Below, in pieces: positions 22,282-33,325 of a DNA stretch of 64,000 bases. The notes under the pieces were generated by a model that was not told the DNA's origin, made no database searches, and saw only the letters and a list, made by a program, of their open reading frames with translations. Origin of the DNA: Strobilurus pachycystidiatus (Eukaryota > Basidiomycota > Agaricomycetes > Agaricales > Physalacriaceae); NCBI GenBank assembly GCA_019915135.1, contig JAHLMK010000008.1, forward strand, positions 310,001 through 374,000, given 5' to 3'. Within the stretch, counting starts at the first letter, position 1. Every line of letters starts with the position of its first letter. Both the position numbers and the translations under genes were made by a program.

Positions 22282-23232
22282 ATCACGACTGTGTACTTTA
22301 CCTGCTCATCTCTGTACATCTACCATCACTGTATCTATACACTGTCCGCGGATTCATGCCTGGAGAAGGGCTCCGGTCCCTTTTTGCCCCAGCTGATTCT
22401 GCTCACGAGTCGCAACTGCGGCAATCTTTTTGCGAAAAGTGGGCGGTTTTTGTGACTGCAATCAACAACACATGAATAAAATGGCATTTATCTATCATAT
22501 CACACCTGCAACGCGTCAGCTCCACGAGCGTATATTAACGTAGGATGAGACACAGAGTTAAAGTGAGATTTGTAGCAATCTCAGAGTTGAAACAACGGCC
22601 TCCTCGCCGATGACGCCACACACTTTTGTCTCATCCACTAGATTATAAGATGTAAGAAGATAGTCGTTCTTACACACATTAGTGGCTGCCAGGTATCAAG
22701 AGGAAGCCGCACCGTAAAATGCTAGGACACCCTTCGCGAATGACTCACTCGTCATACCACCCAGTGCTCAGCCCCCAAGCGTTGGCTGGGCAGCGGGCTA
22801 GAGAACATAAGCTCGAAGTATAGGCCGGTATATGCAAGAATGTACATGATACCAGATTTTGTCCATGAAATTGACTATGACTCTGAGGACGACGACGGTG
22901 GGAAACCACCTCGGACACGCCACACTGGGTTCTGCTCCAGTGTACGGATTAGCAAGCAAGGTCTCTGGTCAAGAGGGCCAGAGGAGACGACCTGAAAACA
23001 CCAAGTGTGAGAATGGTGGGAGTTGGAGTCTGCGCCGGTCTATGAGCGCTCGTTATGCCACGCCACATCTTCTTAACAGTGTACCATATGGATGTTCGAC
23101 GTCACCCATACAACGGCGCCAGACTGCCGACTGACCTGCAGTGCATCAGTTGAAAGTCGTCCCACACCGCGATTGATAACACTGCCATACATACAGCACT
23201 TTCTTTCTTCTTCTTCTGAACTCTTTGCGAAA
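22282..23232. other. intergenic
   Basis: About 950 bp between two + strand genes. It should hold the 3' end of the coiled-coil gene and the promoter of the next gene. No gene or repeat recognised. Confidence 0.4.
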
Positions 23233-25028
23233 ATGAGCGACAACGAAGCTGGCCCGGTCAAGATCGAAGAATGGACTGCAGAAAACGGCGGCGTCGCGTG
23301 GCTGCCTCATCCAGTCAGATTTTTCTGGTACTGCGGCTCTGTTCGTCATGCTGATCGTATATCATTTGCAGGAAAGCTCCTCTGTTGTATACCTTCCCCC
23401 CATCGATGCATCTGTGGGTATCCTGTCTCAAGTCTGCACCAATTCTCTCCCTTGTGACGTTTCAGGCAAGCAGAAACATCGAACGAGGCACTACTTCTTG
23501 GAAAAACATCCGCCAATGGATCAACGGACCCGACTCGACGATGGACCTTGACGAGGGCCACGTAGCGTCCTTCACCCAGCGCTGGACTTTGAAGTGGAGA
23601 TACTATCGAGAACACTACCCCAAGGATGCTTTGGCACACGTTGAGGCAACGGGAACGGAAGAGCGAAGGCAGCGAGGGACGTGGTTGGTACGCTCTTTGT
23701 TTCCGATGAGCGCGTTGGAGAGCGATGACATCTTGTTAGGACACAGAATTCACGCGTATTATTGAGCGGATGTCAAAGGATGATGCTGTCCGTGGATTTG
23801 TCCCATCCTTTTCGCGGACAAACTCTGACTAGGCGCGTAGAACGACGCAGAGACGTTGGCCGGGGTCAGCACGGTTGGAAGCTTGATAGATGAATGTCGC
23901 GCAGACCTCATAAATATGCAAGTATGTGTGTCTTTTGCTTGCTGGCCAGAAGAAACTGAACCGAATTACTCTCAGAGACCCGCCTCTGAAGGAAAGACCC
24001 CAGAAGACGCAATTGATAGTGTATGCAACTGTTTCCTCAGCGTACTCAGGTCACTGATCTTTGGTCTAGCTCAAAAAAGTTGAATTGACGTACGGGTTCT
24101 GTTTGCGATGCGTGAACGACATGGTCACTATCAAACAAACTGCGATAGCCCGTTCTCAACAGAAAGTATGTCAAAGCGCTATAAGTTGGCTATAAACTCA
24201 AGCAAATAAATACAGCTGCCCAATAGATCACCAACGCCGAGCATTCGAAGCAGACAATCCTCAGTGGATGCACCACCAACAAGCAACTTTGAACCATCAC
24301 AGCGCCACTTTACTGAACTTCCAAATGGCATTGAATCTTGGATCCCTCTTATTCCATCGGAGAATGTCAAACCTTCCCCACAAACTTTTCCAGTTCCACC
24401 AGTAGTTCATTTCGATCCGAACGACCACACGGCTCCGGCAGCGAGCACGTCTCTAATACCCTCACAACCCTCTGCACATGCCCCGCCTCCACTTGAACCG
24501 ACAACTATGAGTTCATCTCAGTTCCATGCGTATGTAAAGCGTGGTAGTTTGCAGCAGTACTGTGTGTGCTATCACGACTTTCCCCATTTCGGCAGAACAA
24601 AGTTGGCAGCAATCCTAACCATTGCGTTCTTCGGCGCCTCCATAACTTGGTCCACCGTATTCGCTGGAGAGCGCGGCGACCTGATACTCATCTCCTGGTC
24701 AGCCTCTTTTTTCATTGTCGCCACTGCCGCAGCCGCGTCCGCATCAGCGCTGCTCACTTCGGATGAAGACCTCGTCAAAAAATACCTCCCTGTACGGTGG
24801 ATCGTTCGGATTATGTCGACAATCGCGGCGCTCCATATCTTGGGAGGTATGCTCTTAATCAGTGTGGCGATGGTGGTTCTGGATCCGGATAAGGATGAGA
24901 CAACGGCGAGAGGCGGAAAGGGAGGCATGCGAAGTAGTGGAGGTTATGCGATTGCCTTCTCAGCGGTGATGGCGGCAGTGGCATTCATGATACGGAGAAG
25001 GTACGCGCGGAGTACTTGGTTCAAGTAA
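23233..25028 (+). CDS. multi-exon membrane protein with four C-terminal membrane segments
   Basis: I do not recognise the family. Exons can be chained in one frame: MSDNEAGPVKIEEWTAENGG to FFW, then KAPLLYTFPPSMHLW, ASRNIERGTTSWKNIRQWIN, QRWTLKWRYYREHYPKDALA, DTEFTRIIERMSKDD, NDAETLAGVSTVGSLIDECR, and LKKVELTYGFCLRCVNDMVT. The final exon of roughly 270 codons starts near 24216 (LPNRSPTPSIRSRQSS). That exon has no ATG at its start, so it cannot be a gene by itself. It holds a Pro-rich linker, then about four hydrophobic segments: LAAILTIAFFGASITWSTVF, LISWSASFFIVATAAAASAS, IMSTIAALHILGGMLLISVA and YAIAFSAVMAAVAFMI. It ends in a basic tail, RRRYARSTWFK. The middle intron boundaries are provisional. 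Confidence 0.6.
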
Positions 25029-25271
25029 CCTATCGAGTTATCTCTAGTCTACGCGTATGCGCAGAAAAAACTTTGAGTCTTTGATCGCCCTCCAGTGAAG
25101 TTGGTTGCAACCTGCTCTATGAACATTGACATGTTCGCGAATGACTTTCGTAACAGCTTTTGTGTCAGGCACCACTATTGAGGAATACTAAGGCACATTG
25201 TGATGATCATAGGCAGTGACTATATCGTATACATAGTGCGATTTGAGCACAACGATGCGCCACTTCTACCT

Positions 25272-26091
25272 ATGGTTGGCCAGAAGCCCTTGCTCCTCGG
25301 CGTCCTCGCGGCAAAAGATGTCGACGTTGGCCGCATTATTCCTTCCGATTTCTGACCAAGCGCCCCGCAAGGTGTCATGGACATGCACGACGTTCTAAGT
25401 GCTTCAGTACGGTGTCACGGCACTAGACTGATACATACAGAAACTCGGCGTTCGCGAGTACATCAAGAAAATCGGGCTTCCATACACCTTCATCGAGGTG
25501 GGAAGGTGGCTGAAGCAAGCGTTCCCGTACCCTCACGCCATGCCCGAAGCCACCCTGACGCCCAAGAAATACGTCGGAAACCGCCAGGCTGAAGTCCTCT
25601 ACACATCAACCAAGTCAATCGCCTATCTGTTGCACGCATCATAAGCGACCCAAGAACCATCAACCAGACCGTCGACCGTCATCACGTCTGACAGAGAGGC
25701 CGATATCAATGAGTGCTGGGCGGTGGCCAAGAAGGTCAGTGGAGAGGACTTTTCTGACTATCCGAGAGTATGTCCTTCATATGCTTGATAGCACTGATCC
25801 TTACCTTGCCATCCAGATCCCGGACGAGATGATAGAGGATATGGCGACGGGTACCGATATGGCAGGGCGGATCCTTGGCCAGTACGCCAGGAGTGTGTAC
25901 ATTTACAGTACAAAAACAACACGCTGGAGAAAGCAATCTTTAGAGGGGCCTTGAGTGCCAGGGAGCTGTACCCGGACGTGCTAGTTGCCACAATGGAGGA
26001 AGGAGCGAAGGAGTTTTATGCGGACCCACCGGTTCCGGAGTACGACCTTGTAGAGATGCTGACTCTGAGTGGGGCAGAAAAATGGTTTTAG
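25272..26091 (+). pseudogene. NmrA-like / isoflavone-reductase-like pseudogene
   Basis: Remnant of an NmrA-family NAD(P)-binding protein. The N-terminal Rossmann half with its glycine motif is missing. What remains begins QKPLLLGVLAAKDVDVGRII and PSDF, where a TGA (25353-25355) sits at the position of the usual Trp of SDFW. A likely intron leads to KLGVREYIKKIGLPYTFIEV, GRWLKQAFPYPHAMPE and VGNRQAEVLYTSTKSIA. The frame then shifts by one before VARIISDPRTINQTVTVITS. A further intron near 25767-25816 precedes IPDEMIEDMATGTDMAGRIL, and another frame change comes before NNTLEKAIFRGALSARELYP and the end at GAEKWF. At least one stop and two frame changes plus the lost N-terminus support a pseudogene; introns cannot repair the stop. 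Confidence 0.75.
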
Positions 26092-26500
26092 ACCCATAAA
26101 TGACGGTTAGAAATGTTTCAAGACCTATGAGCCGCGGTTCGTTGCTGTATCTATAATCTGTTGACAAGCCTTTGTTCAAACTGTCGAGTCCGTTTGAGTC
26201 AGAGCAACGTGTCCAAATCGGGTAATCCAGGAATCACGATCCTGTTTGTGCTTCAGCACGTTCTCCTCTGACCCTCATCACCGCCTCCGATGATAGGCGC
26301 GGACTTTGCTATTCCTTCATCCTTCAAGGTGCGCTCTCCACCGGGCATTCATACACGCTTCTCACGCTTTGTAGGCGGACACTTGACGCTTTTCCACCCA
26401 CCTTCTTCACGACCGCCGTTCACGAACTCGCATTGTATCAGCACACACACTCAACACACTTTGTTGTATCATCATCAAACATCTGTCTCCTCCAAGTCCA
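26092..26500. other. intergenic / promoter of F-box gene
   Basis: About 410 bp between the NmrA-like remnant and the intronless F-box gene. Nothing recognised. Confidence 0.4.
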
Positions 26501-28018
26501 ATGGTTCACACCTGCCCATGTTGTGGCGCCCAGCCCAACATGCCGCTCAATCTCACCCCGCGGAGCGTGCGCATGACCGACCTCTTGAACTGCAATGCCT
26601 GCCCACTGCACTACGAGGAGGCTTCGTACCGCGCAGAGCTCCCTGTCCGTGACTACCGCATCGCATCGCTCGACGTGGCCATTGCCGATGCCCGACGAGC
26701 CTTGCATTCCCTCCTCCACCAGCGCCACCAGGAGGTCCGCGACCGCAACGACATCCAGACAGTCATGCATCCTATCCGCCGCCTCCCCCCAGACATTCTG
26801 CGCGAGATTTTCCTCATCTGTCTGGACGACCAGGATCCGCGGGCGGATTCTTTGGACACGCACGGCATGCCGTGGGTTCTGGTGCAGGTCTGCAACCAGT
26901 GGAGAGCGGCGGGCGTGTCGTTTCCCCGCCTATGGTCTCGCGTACACGTCAGCTTTGATACTCTCGCCCTCCATCCCCACCCGGAACGTTTAAGCCACGT
27001 TCTGTGGCTCCAGCTCTCACGCTCGAAACAGTACCAGTTGGAAGTCGAGCTGTCGAGCTATACACACGTTTCGGAGATGCACCCGATCTTGCCTCATCTT
27101 TGGGCAACGTCAAATCGCTGGCGAACCCTCACTCTCGACTTGACGGACGCCAGTGTACGTAACGTCCTTGCGCCTATGCATGGGAAACTTCGTGCCCTGG
27201 AATTGGTCTCTATCAAGGCCCCGGATGTTTTCATTGAAGAGGACTCGGGGTTCGATGTCCTTAGTGACAGCCAATCCGCCCCAGCACTCCGCTCACTCCA
27301 CGTCAACAATTCCCCCGTCTCTCTTGCCATTCCTTGGTCTCGCCTGGAGGAATACGTCTGCCATCAGCCGAACTATGGGCTGCAGACCTACTACAAGGAG
27401 GATCCGCATGCTACGCTGGATAACAACATGCACATCCTTCGCAAGCTGGACTCGGCGCGAGTATTCAAGTCTCGGTGTACGGATCGGTTCCCTGCACATC
27501 CGCCAGAGATGCCTTTGCGGAGACAGAACCTTACTTCCTTGTGGCTGGAGGCGCCGAAGATTACGGATATGGGCATACCGGAGCTCCTGAAGATGCTCGA
27601 CTTGCCAGCACTGAAAAGCATCGGATGGATACGTCTATCAGACCTCGACGCCGTGCGGGATCTCGTTCGCCGCAGCGTCTGCATCCTGCACACCATCGGC
27701 CTCAAGCCGCAGATCGTCACCCCCGCGCTGCGCGACTTTTTGCAGGAGAGCGATACGGTCGACACGCTTGTGCTGCGGGATGATATGGATCCTGCGATGC
27801 TGTCGTGGTTGAACGGGAAGGTGGTGGGGATGGTCTTGTTGGATATGTCAGAGGTGACGCCTAGTGCGATTGATGAGGAGAGGCTTTGGAGGTTAGTCTA
27901 TAACAGGAGGAGGGTGTTGAAGGAGGTGCGGTTGCCGTATGGGTATGAGCCGGTGGTGCCGTTGGAGGAGCGCTATGCGGCGCTGATAAGAGAGGGCTTG
28001 AACATTGGCTACTATTAG
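26501..28018 (+). CDS. intronless F-box protein with N-terminal CxxC pairs
   Basis: A single exon of 505 codons. The N-terminus carries two cysteine pairs, CPCC near residue 5 and CNAC near residue 31, possibly a small metal site or just a feature of this clade. A coiled coil (IASLDVAIADARRALHSLLH) is followed by the F-box core HPIRRLPPDILREIFLICLD, then MPWVLVQVCNQWRAAGVSFP. The C-terminal 350 residues show irregular leucine-rich repeats (LRALELVSIKAPDVFI, LTSLWLEAPKITDMGIPELL). It is probably an SCF substrate receptor, inferred from the F-box. It belongs to the same broad superfamily as copies A-D but to another branch: it has no intron after a short first exon and no shared upstream module. 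The start ATG at 26501 is the only one upstream of the Cys motif. Confidence 0.88.
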   Translation: MVHTCPCCGAQPNMPLNLTPRSVRMTDLLNCNACPLHYEEASYRAELPVRDYRIASLDVAIADARRALHSLLHQRHQEVRDRNDIQTVMHPIRRLPPDILREIFLICLDDQDPRADSLDTHGMPWVLVQVCNQWRAAGVSFPRLWSRVHVSFDTLALHPHPERLSHVLWLQLSRSKQYQLEVELSSYTHVSEMHPILPHLWATSNRWRTLTLDLTDASVRNVLAPMHGKLRALELVSIKAPDVFIEEDSGFDVLSDSQSAPALRSLHVNNSPVSLAIPWSRLEEYVCHQPNYGLQTYYKEDPHATLDNNMHILRKLDSARVFKSRCTDRFPAHPPEMPLRRQNLTSLWLEAPKITDMGIPELLKMLDLPALKSIGWIRLSDLDAVRDLVRRSVCILHTIGLKPQIVTPALRDFLQESDTVDTLVLRDDMDPAMLSWLNGKVVGMVLLDMSEVTPSAIDEERLWRLVYNRRRVLKEVRLPYGYEPVVPLEERYAALIREGLNIGYY

Positions 28019-28436
28019 TCTTGGGGAGTAATCTACCATAGGTGAGTTTCGTGTTTTCTTCTGGTCAGATGCGTTCTGACCGCTCAAGGTATAATTTCTT
28101 GTCGCATCATCTGTACATTACTATCTATATTTCATACATCGGTCGGTCTAGACAGTTGCTGAACAAACTCACTTTGAGGCTAGAACGTGTATTCGGGGCA
28201 TTCGAGTGGCATATTGTGCGACAGGAATATCATTCAAAGTCTCGGGCCCTATCATAGCCAGACATGTTTGAATGATTGTTGAACCTGGCAGTGAAGGAAG
28301 GTTCGATAACTTGGATTTATGAGTACGCCTTGTACCCGTCGTCCTTAAGATGGTGTACTCTAGCCAAATAGCTTGCAATATTTGAATCACCGAGGTTGAC
28401 TTACACTGGCCCTGAAGCTGCGATGACCACCCTATA
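28019..28436. other. intergenic
   Basis: About 420 bp between the intronless F-box gene and the duplicated module. Nothing recognised. Confidence 0.4.
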
Positions 28437-28972
28437 AGGCAGGCCACATTCCAGGCCCGTGCACCTGGTCCGTGCGCCCCATCAATACTATAAAAGCGGG
28501 ATTCGAACAGCTGAAAAACTCATACTTACCTTGATGGCACAAGTCCCTTCACGTCCCGGATTTGTGGGCCGTGGAAACCCTCCATAGCACGGCGACCTTG
28601 TCCATACAGAGGGCGTCTGCGGCTTGTATAGGCTTCGGCTTATGCACCGTCTCAATATTTTCCTGTCCCACTTTGGCCACTCTGGCTGGGTGGGCCTCTT
28701 TTTTTGGTCGGAAGATGGTCCTAACCCTAACCCTAGGATGGGAAGAAAGAAACATCTGGACGGCTTTCTCTAGTTATGTTGCTGTACTTAGCACGAATCC
28801 AGTCATCGAATAACAGTAGTTCTCGTGTCCACATCAGTCTGAAAGAGTCCGCATCTGAAGCCCATTGAACTGAGCAAGTGTGCACGTGTTTGACGCGTCT
28901 TGCTTCCGCACCATCACTTGCAGCAGCTCTCAAGTTCAAGTCTGGTCCAAGTCGCTTTGTATCTCAGTGGAA
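28437..28972. repeat. duplicated upstream module of F-box copies A, B and C (copy 2, inverted)
   Basis: Reverse-complement counterpart of 7547-8130 and 45761-46330, immediately upstream of F-box copy B. It contains TATAAAAG at 28491-28498 in the direction of the gene, CTTACC at 28525-28530 (a splice donor on the - strand), and the telomere-like tract. Confidence 0.85.
28720..28737 (-). repeat. interstitial telomere-like tract TTAGGG
   Basis: CCTAACCCTAACCCTAGG on the + strand, the inverted counterpart of 7784-7799. Confidence 0.75.
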
Positions 28973-30817
28973 ATGTCTACGCAGCGTGAGTTCATTCACA
29001 AGATGGTGCTTTTTCCTGTAGACTCATCTTTTTCTTCCCTCCCGCGCCAGAAGACGATCCCAACGTGACGAGAGAAATTCCATTCGAGGAGGTCACTTTA
29101 TCCGATGTAGAAATCTCGGTATCCAAGACTGTCGAGACCGCCTTCATGGATACCCTAAAAACCAACACTCATGTGTCGGACGCGGACGTAGCGCTATTCG
29201 ATTCGACAATATTGGCAAAGGTTGCCGATAAAATAGCGGACCTTGGCGAGAGACTCGAATTCGCCCGCTCGACAGTGGAGTGCCTGGAGACAAATCACCG
29301 AAGCTTGCAAGCGCTACGCGACCACTGGCGTGAGCGCGTCGCTTCCCCTTGTAGGCCTTTGCCGCCCGAGATTCTGGTCGAGATCTTCAAGTGGAACTGT
29401 TCAGGGTTCGAAGTCTCCAAACCCAAGCAGGGTCCGTGGCAGCTAGCTCATGTTTGTCGCCGATGGAGGCAAGTCGTCATCGGGACGCCCTCCTTGTGGG
29501 CCCATTTCGCGTTAAACCCCCCACCACTCGCCGACGCCTCTCTCAAAGAGAAGGCCTATCAAACGTTGCATACTTCGTTGACTCGCAGCGGCTCTCATTC
29601 TATTATGTTCGCATGTGACCTCTCGTTGGCCGCGCGAATGCGCCGCGACCCTACCGAAGACCATCCACTTGCTGTTTTTGACACTCGTAGACCACGTAAA
29701 GCGCTGGCGCGATGTACATCTCCTTCTCCATCGCGACACCTTACACTTGGTTGATGTTGTGCGTGGTCGGCTACCTCTGCTTTCGACGCTGTTCCTTGGG
29801 ATCCGCGATGATTACGAGAGGGAGCTCGTCGTCGATGATTTTCCAGACCTAGTAGCCTTCCAAATGGCGCCTCGCCTTACCGACGTGACGCTATCTTGTC
29901 TAGTGTTCGAACACGTCCAACTTCCTCTCCAGCAGCTACATCGCCTTCGACTTGAATGTGAAGATGTCATTGAAACACCACTAGGCGAATCGCAACATGG
30001 CCTGCATTATCTTGCCAACTGCCCAAACCTTACGACGCTCGAGGTTGTTCATGGTTTTGAATCGGAGTCGCAAGACGATGGCATACTGCTTCAGCCCTCC
30101 GCTGTCAATCATTCCATTTCTGTCCTTCACGCTTCCGACGTTCAATTCCTGAAAAGCATCGCACTTCCCTCCCTCCGAGAGCTCGACATCTCGCCAAAGC
30201 CTGAGCACTCGGAACCCTGCCCACGCGAGATGGTGGCTGCTATTGCTGGGCTTCTAGAGCGTTCAAGTTGCGCGCTGGAAAACCTCACAATCACTGATCT
30301 ATTGGACTTCGCCGCTGTGTACGATGTTCTATGTTTCACAACTCGTCTACGTGTTTTACATTTCCGGTACACCTACTGGGAGAACGCCATGGATGATTGC
30401 CTCGACAGGGTCTGTGCACATCTCAGCGTGATGAACTCGCCAGTTGCGCCCCAACTTGAAAGCCTGACGATCACTATCCGAGATGACAATCCGGAGTCTC
30501 GTACCATCGGCTTTGTGGGATCGCATTTTGGCCAGTTTGTCGGCAACCGCTGGAAGTTACCTACCACTAGCAATCAATCCTCTGAGGCTACTACCGCTCG
30601 AATTCAGCGTATACATATCCAAGTTCATTTTCCTGTGGTTTTTCAAAATCTCGGTTTTTACTGGAATTTCGCCGGGCCGATGTTGATGGAGAAGCTGAAG
30701 CAGTACAAGGAGGAGGGCCTGGATATATCTATCCAAACATTTGGAGTGTTCCCTCCCCCCTTAAACACCATCCGATGGACCCGACACCTACACTTCCCAA
30801 GATTGGCGGAACGGTGA
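28973..30817 (+). pseudogene. F-box protein, family copy B, frameshifted
   Basis: Same two-exon layout as copy A: first exon 28973-28985 (MSTQ), a 65-bp intron 28986-29050, then the long exon. The N-terminal half is intact: EVTLSDVEISVSKTVETAFM, LGERLEFARSTVECLETNHR, F-box RPLPPEILVEIFKWNCSGFE, WQLAHVCRRWRQVV. At 29659/29660 five bases (TTGAA) present in copy A are missing. The frame shifts and ends at 29752-29754, truncating the product just after residue 230. The lost half continues cleanly in another frame (LLFLTLVDHVKRWRDVHLLL to 30817), close to copy A until the last 25 residues, which differ (RWTRHLHFPRLAER). A truncated F-box plus coiled coil could still be made and bind Skp1. Confidence 0.8.
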
Positions 30818-31218
30818 TAGGAGACTGATTTATGTCTGAATGTTGTGTGTGGTGATTGTTCATTGTTACTATGCGCCGGCCATCGATTTTTCTTTGGGCC
30901 ATCCTCGCCACAGTAGTATTGTAGACTTCAATATATGTACCTGCCACTTGGAGCGTATTTGGCTGGACCGCCATCATGCTGCTTGTTTACGCACAACGTC
31001 ACAAGAAGAATGTATGTACGCCAAGGTAGCTGGTTCCATCAGGAATATATAGCTTGGCGGCTGAAATGAAAGCGTCCTTACTTACCACTGCGAGTCGCAA
31101 TACGTTCACCACGCAACGGTGGAGAGGGCGGCGAAATTAATTACGAAATGTCCGATTATGGCAGCTGCGAAGTGACGACAGAGATCACTTCTTCAACAGG
31201 AACCACGACCAGCTCGCC
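30818..31218. other. intergenic / promoter of Skt5-like gene
   Basis: About 400 bp. It probably holds the promoter and 5' leader of the Skt5-like gene. No other feature recognised. Confidence 0.4.
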
Positions 31219-32864
31219 ATGTATGCATCCCCGATGCAGCCGCCGCCGCGCCCGCCGACGCAGTACACGATGAAGGATCAGTACGCCCACAACGGCAGCT
31301 CACAATTCGACTCCGTGCGGTCCAGAGCCTCCATTAACAACTTGAACGGAGCTAATGGAAGCGCCCGCTACGAGGGCGAATACGCCGACGGCGACGACGA
31401 CCGTGGGTATACACCGCCAGAGGATCAGGTCGATGACGCCGACGACTTCTACAATGGCGCTGCCTCGCATGCGCCTTCAACGTATGCACCCGACCCGTAT
31501 TCACAGGCACGTTCGATAGCAACGCAGTCTATCCGCGCTCCCTCCCCGCCTCCCGCCCCCATCCTCGACCACTCTCACCTACGGCCCGGCAACCAGGCCG
31601 CCCTTCTCTCCCACGAACGCACCCTAGAGCTGTACCGCGCCAACGCCAAGAAAACGCAGGATCCCGACCTACAGTTCGAGTTCGCTGTGTTCATGATTGA
31701 CGCCTCCAAATCACTGCCGATACCCGACAACACTCCCGGAAACCTTCTGCAGGTTGAAAAGGCGTTGGAGAAACGGGAGGACCTCATCAAGGAGGCTACT
31801 GCGTTGCTCAAGCGCTTGGCCGATCGGGGTCACTCCCCCTCGCAGTACTTCCTTGCCGACTGCTACGCAAACGGTATTGGCACAGTTAAAGGAAAACAGG
31901 ACTTCGATCGTGCATATCCTCTCTTTGTTCTTGCCGCCAAGCACAACCATTCCGACGCTGCGTATCGGGCGGGGACATGTTGCGAAAACGGCTGGGGCTG
32001 TAGGAGAGAGTCCGCCAAAGCACTGCAGTTCTTCAGAAAGGCTGCTGCGGCATTACATCCCGGCGCCATGTATCGTCTCGGCGTGGCGGAACTCAATGGC
32101 GAACTTGGGCTTTCAAAATCACCGAAGGAAGGCGTCAAGTGGCTGAAGAGGAGCGCAGAGAATGCCACAGCAGAGTTCCCGCACGCCCTGCATGAGCTGG
32201 CCTTGCTACATGAACGTGGCATCGACAACGTCGTGTTTGTTGACTACGAGTACTCCATCGAACTTCTTGCCCAGGCTGCCGAACTCGGATACGCACCGAG
32301 TGCATACCGGCTAGGAGAATGCTACGAGTATGGCAAGAATGGGTGTCCCAGTGATCCGGCACTATCGATACACTACTACGTATGGCCTACATTTCCCTAT
32401 GTCCTACCTGACTCAAACTCTTCCAGAACATCGCTGCCCAACAGAATCATCGTGATGCCTGCTTCGCCTTGACAGCCTGGTATCTTGTCGGATCTCCCGG
32501 CGTCCTCCCACAGTCTGACACAGAGGCATACCTGTGGGCAGAGAAAGCTGCTGAAGCGGGTCTTGCCAAGGCCATGTATGCCGTGGGCTACTTCTCCGAA
32601 GTGGGCATAGGCACAAATGCTGACATGCAGAAGTGAGACTGCCCGTTCTCTTTGCATCCCAACCACTGACATCTCTGCGCCAGAGCGGTTATGTGGTACA
32701 AAAAGGCGGCTGACCTCGGTGACAAGCGCGCAAGTCAACGGTTGAAGGCATCCACGAATCAGCCTATGCATCAGCCTGGAGGGCCTGGGTCCGTGCTTCA
32801 CCGCGGAGGACCTGACGACGGAAGTGGTGCGAAGAACAAGGATAAAGATTGTGTAATCATGTAG
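31219..32864 (+). CDS. SKT5: Skt5/Chs4-like chitin synthase activator, Sel1 repeats
   Basis: Sel1-repeat adaptor that, in yeast, brings chitin synthase III to the bud neck and activates it (family knowledge). Three exons, with introns starting near 32380 (after HYY) and 32634 (after DMQ). Residues 1-125 are disordered and Pro/Gln-rich (PRPPTQY, PPEDQVDDADDFY). From about residue 130 the conserved region begins (LSHERTLELYRANAKKTQDP), followed by Sel1 repeats: ALLKRLADRGHSPSQYFLAD, LFVLAAKHNHSDAAYRAGTC, ALQFFRKAAAALHPGAMYRL, WLKRSAENATAEFPHALHEL, LLAQAAELGYAPSAYRLGEC, ALTAWYLVGSPGVLPQ and VMWYKKAADLGDKRASQRL. The C-terminus, KNKDKDCVIM, is a CaaX box of farnesylated type, as in yeast Chs4, implying membrane attachment. 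It is intact. Confidence 0.9.
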
Positions 32865-33325
32865 AGCAGAGTATGTATCGCATTGGATTTGGGACTATCT
32901 TCAATCTTTTGAACCTTGTAGTTACAATACGCTTTCTGGAACTGACCATCCATTTCTAGACTAGTTTCATACAACACCTACCTATTCTTATATTCTTTTG
33001 CTTGGATGGGTTTGTTTAGTACCAGTAGGCACAAATTAATTCAAGTTGTTACACGTTGCGTCGCAGCGGACAATGTTGGTTGGCATTGGGTTGGCATGCA
33101 AATAAGGTGGTCTATTTCGCGTCCAACTGCGTGTTGGCGCATCAATTAAGACTTGACCTTTATCCAATTTCGATAGCCCTCGAAGCTCCAACGCGTTCAA
33201 CAAACTCAGTTGATAGATGGGCACCGTCCGGGTAGCTATCTGCCTCACGTTCAGTCAATCAGTGATACCTTGCAACTGATGGAGTTCATCATAGATAATA
33301 CAATCAAGTTCCAGCCCCGACATTT
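32865..33325. other. intergenic, convergent 3' ends
   Basis: About 460 bp between the Skt5-like gene (+) and the mucin-like gene (-). Nothing recognised. Confidence 0.4.

Noticed and set aside
22859..23134. 91-codon frame upstream of the membrane-protein gene
   Set aside because: No motif, no conserved start, and it overlaps the likely promoter of the gene at 23233.
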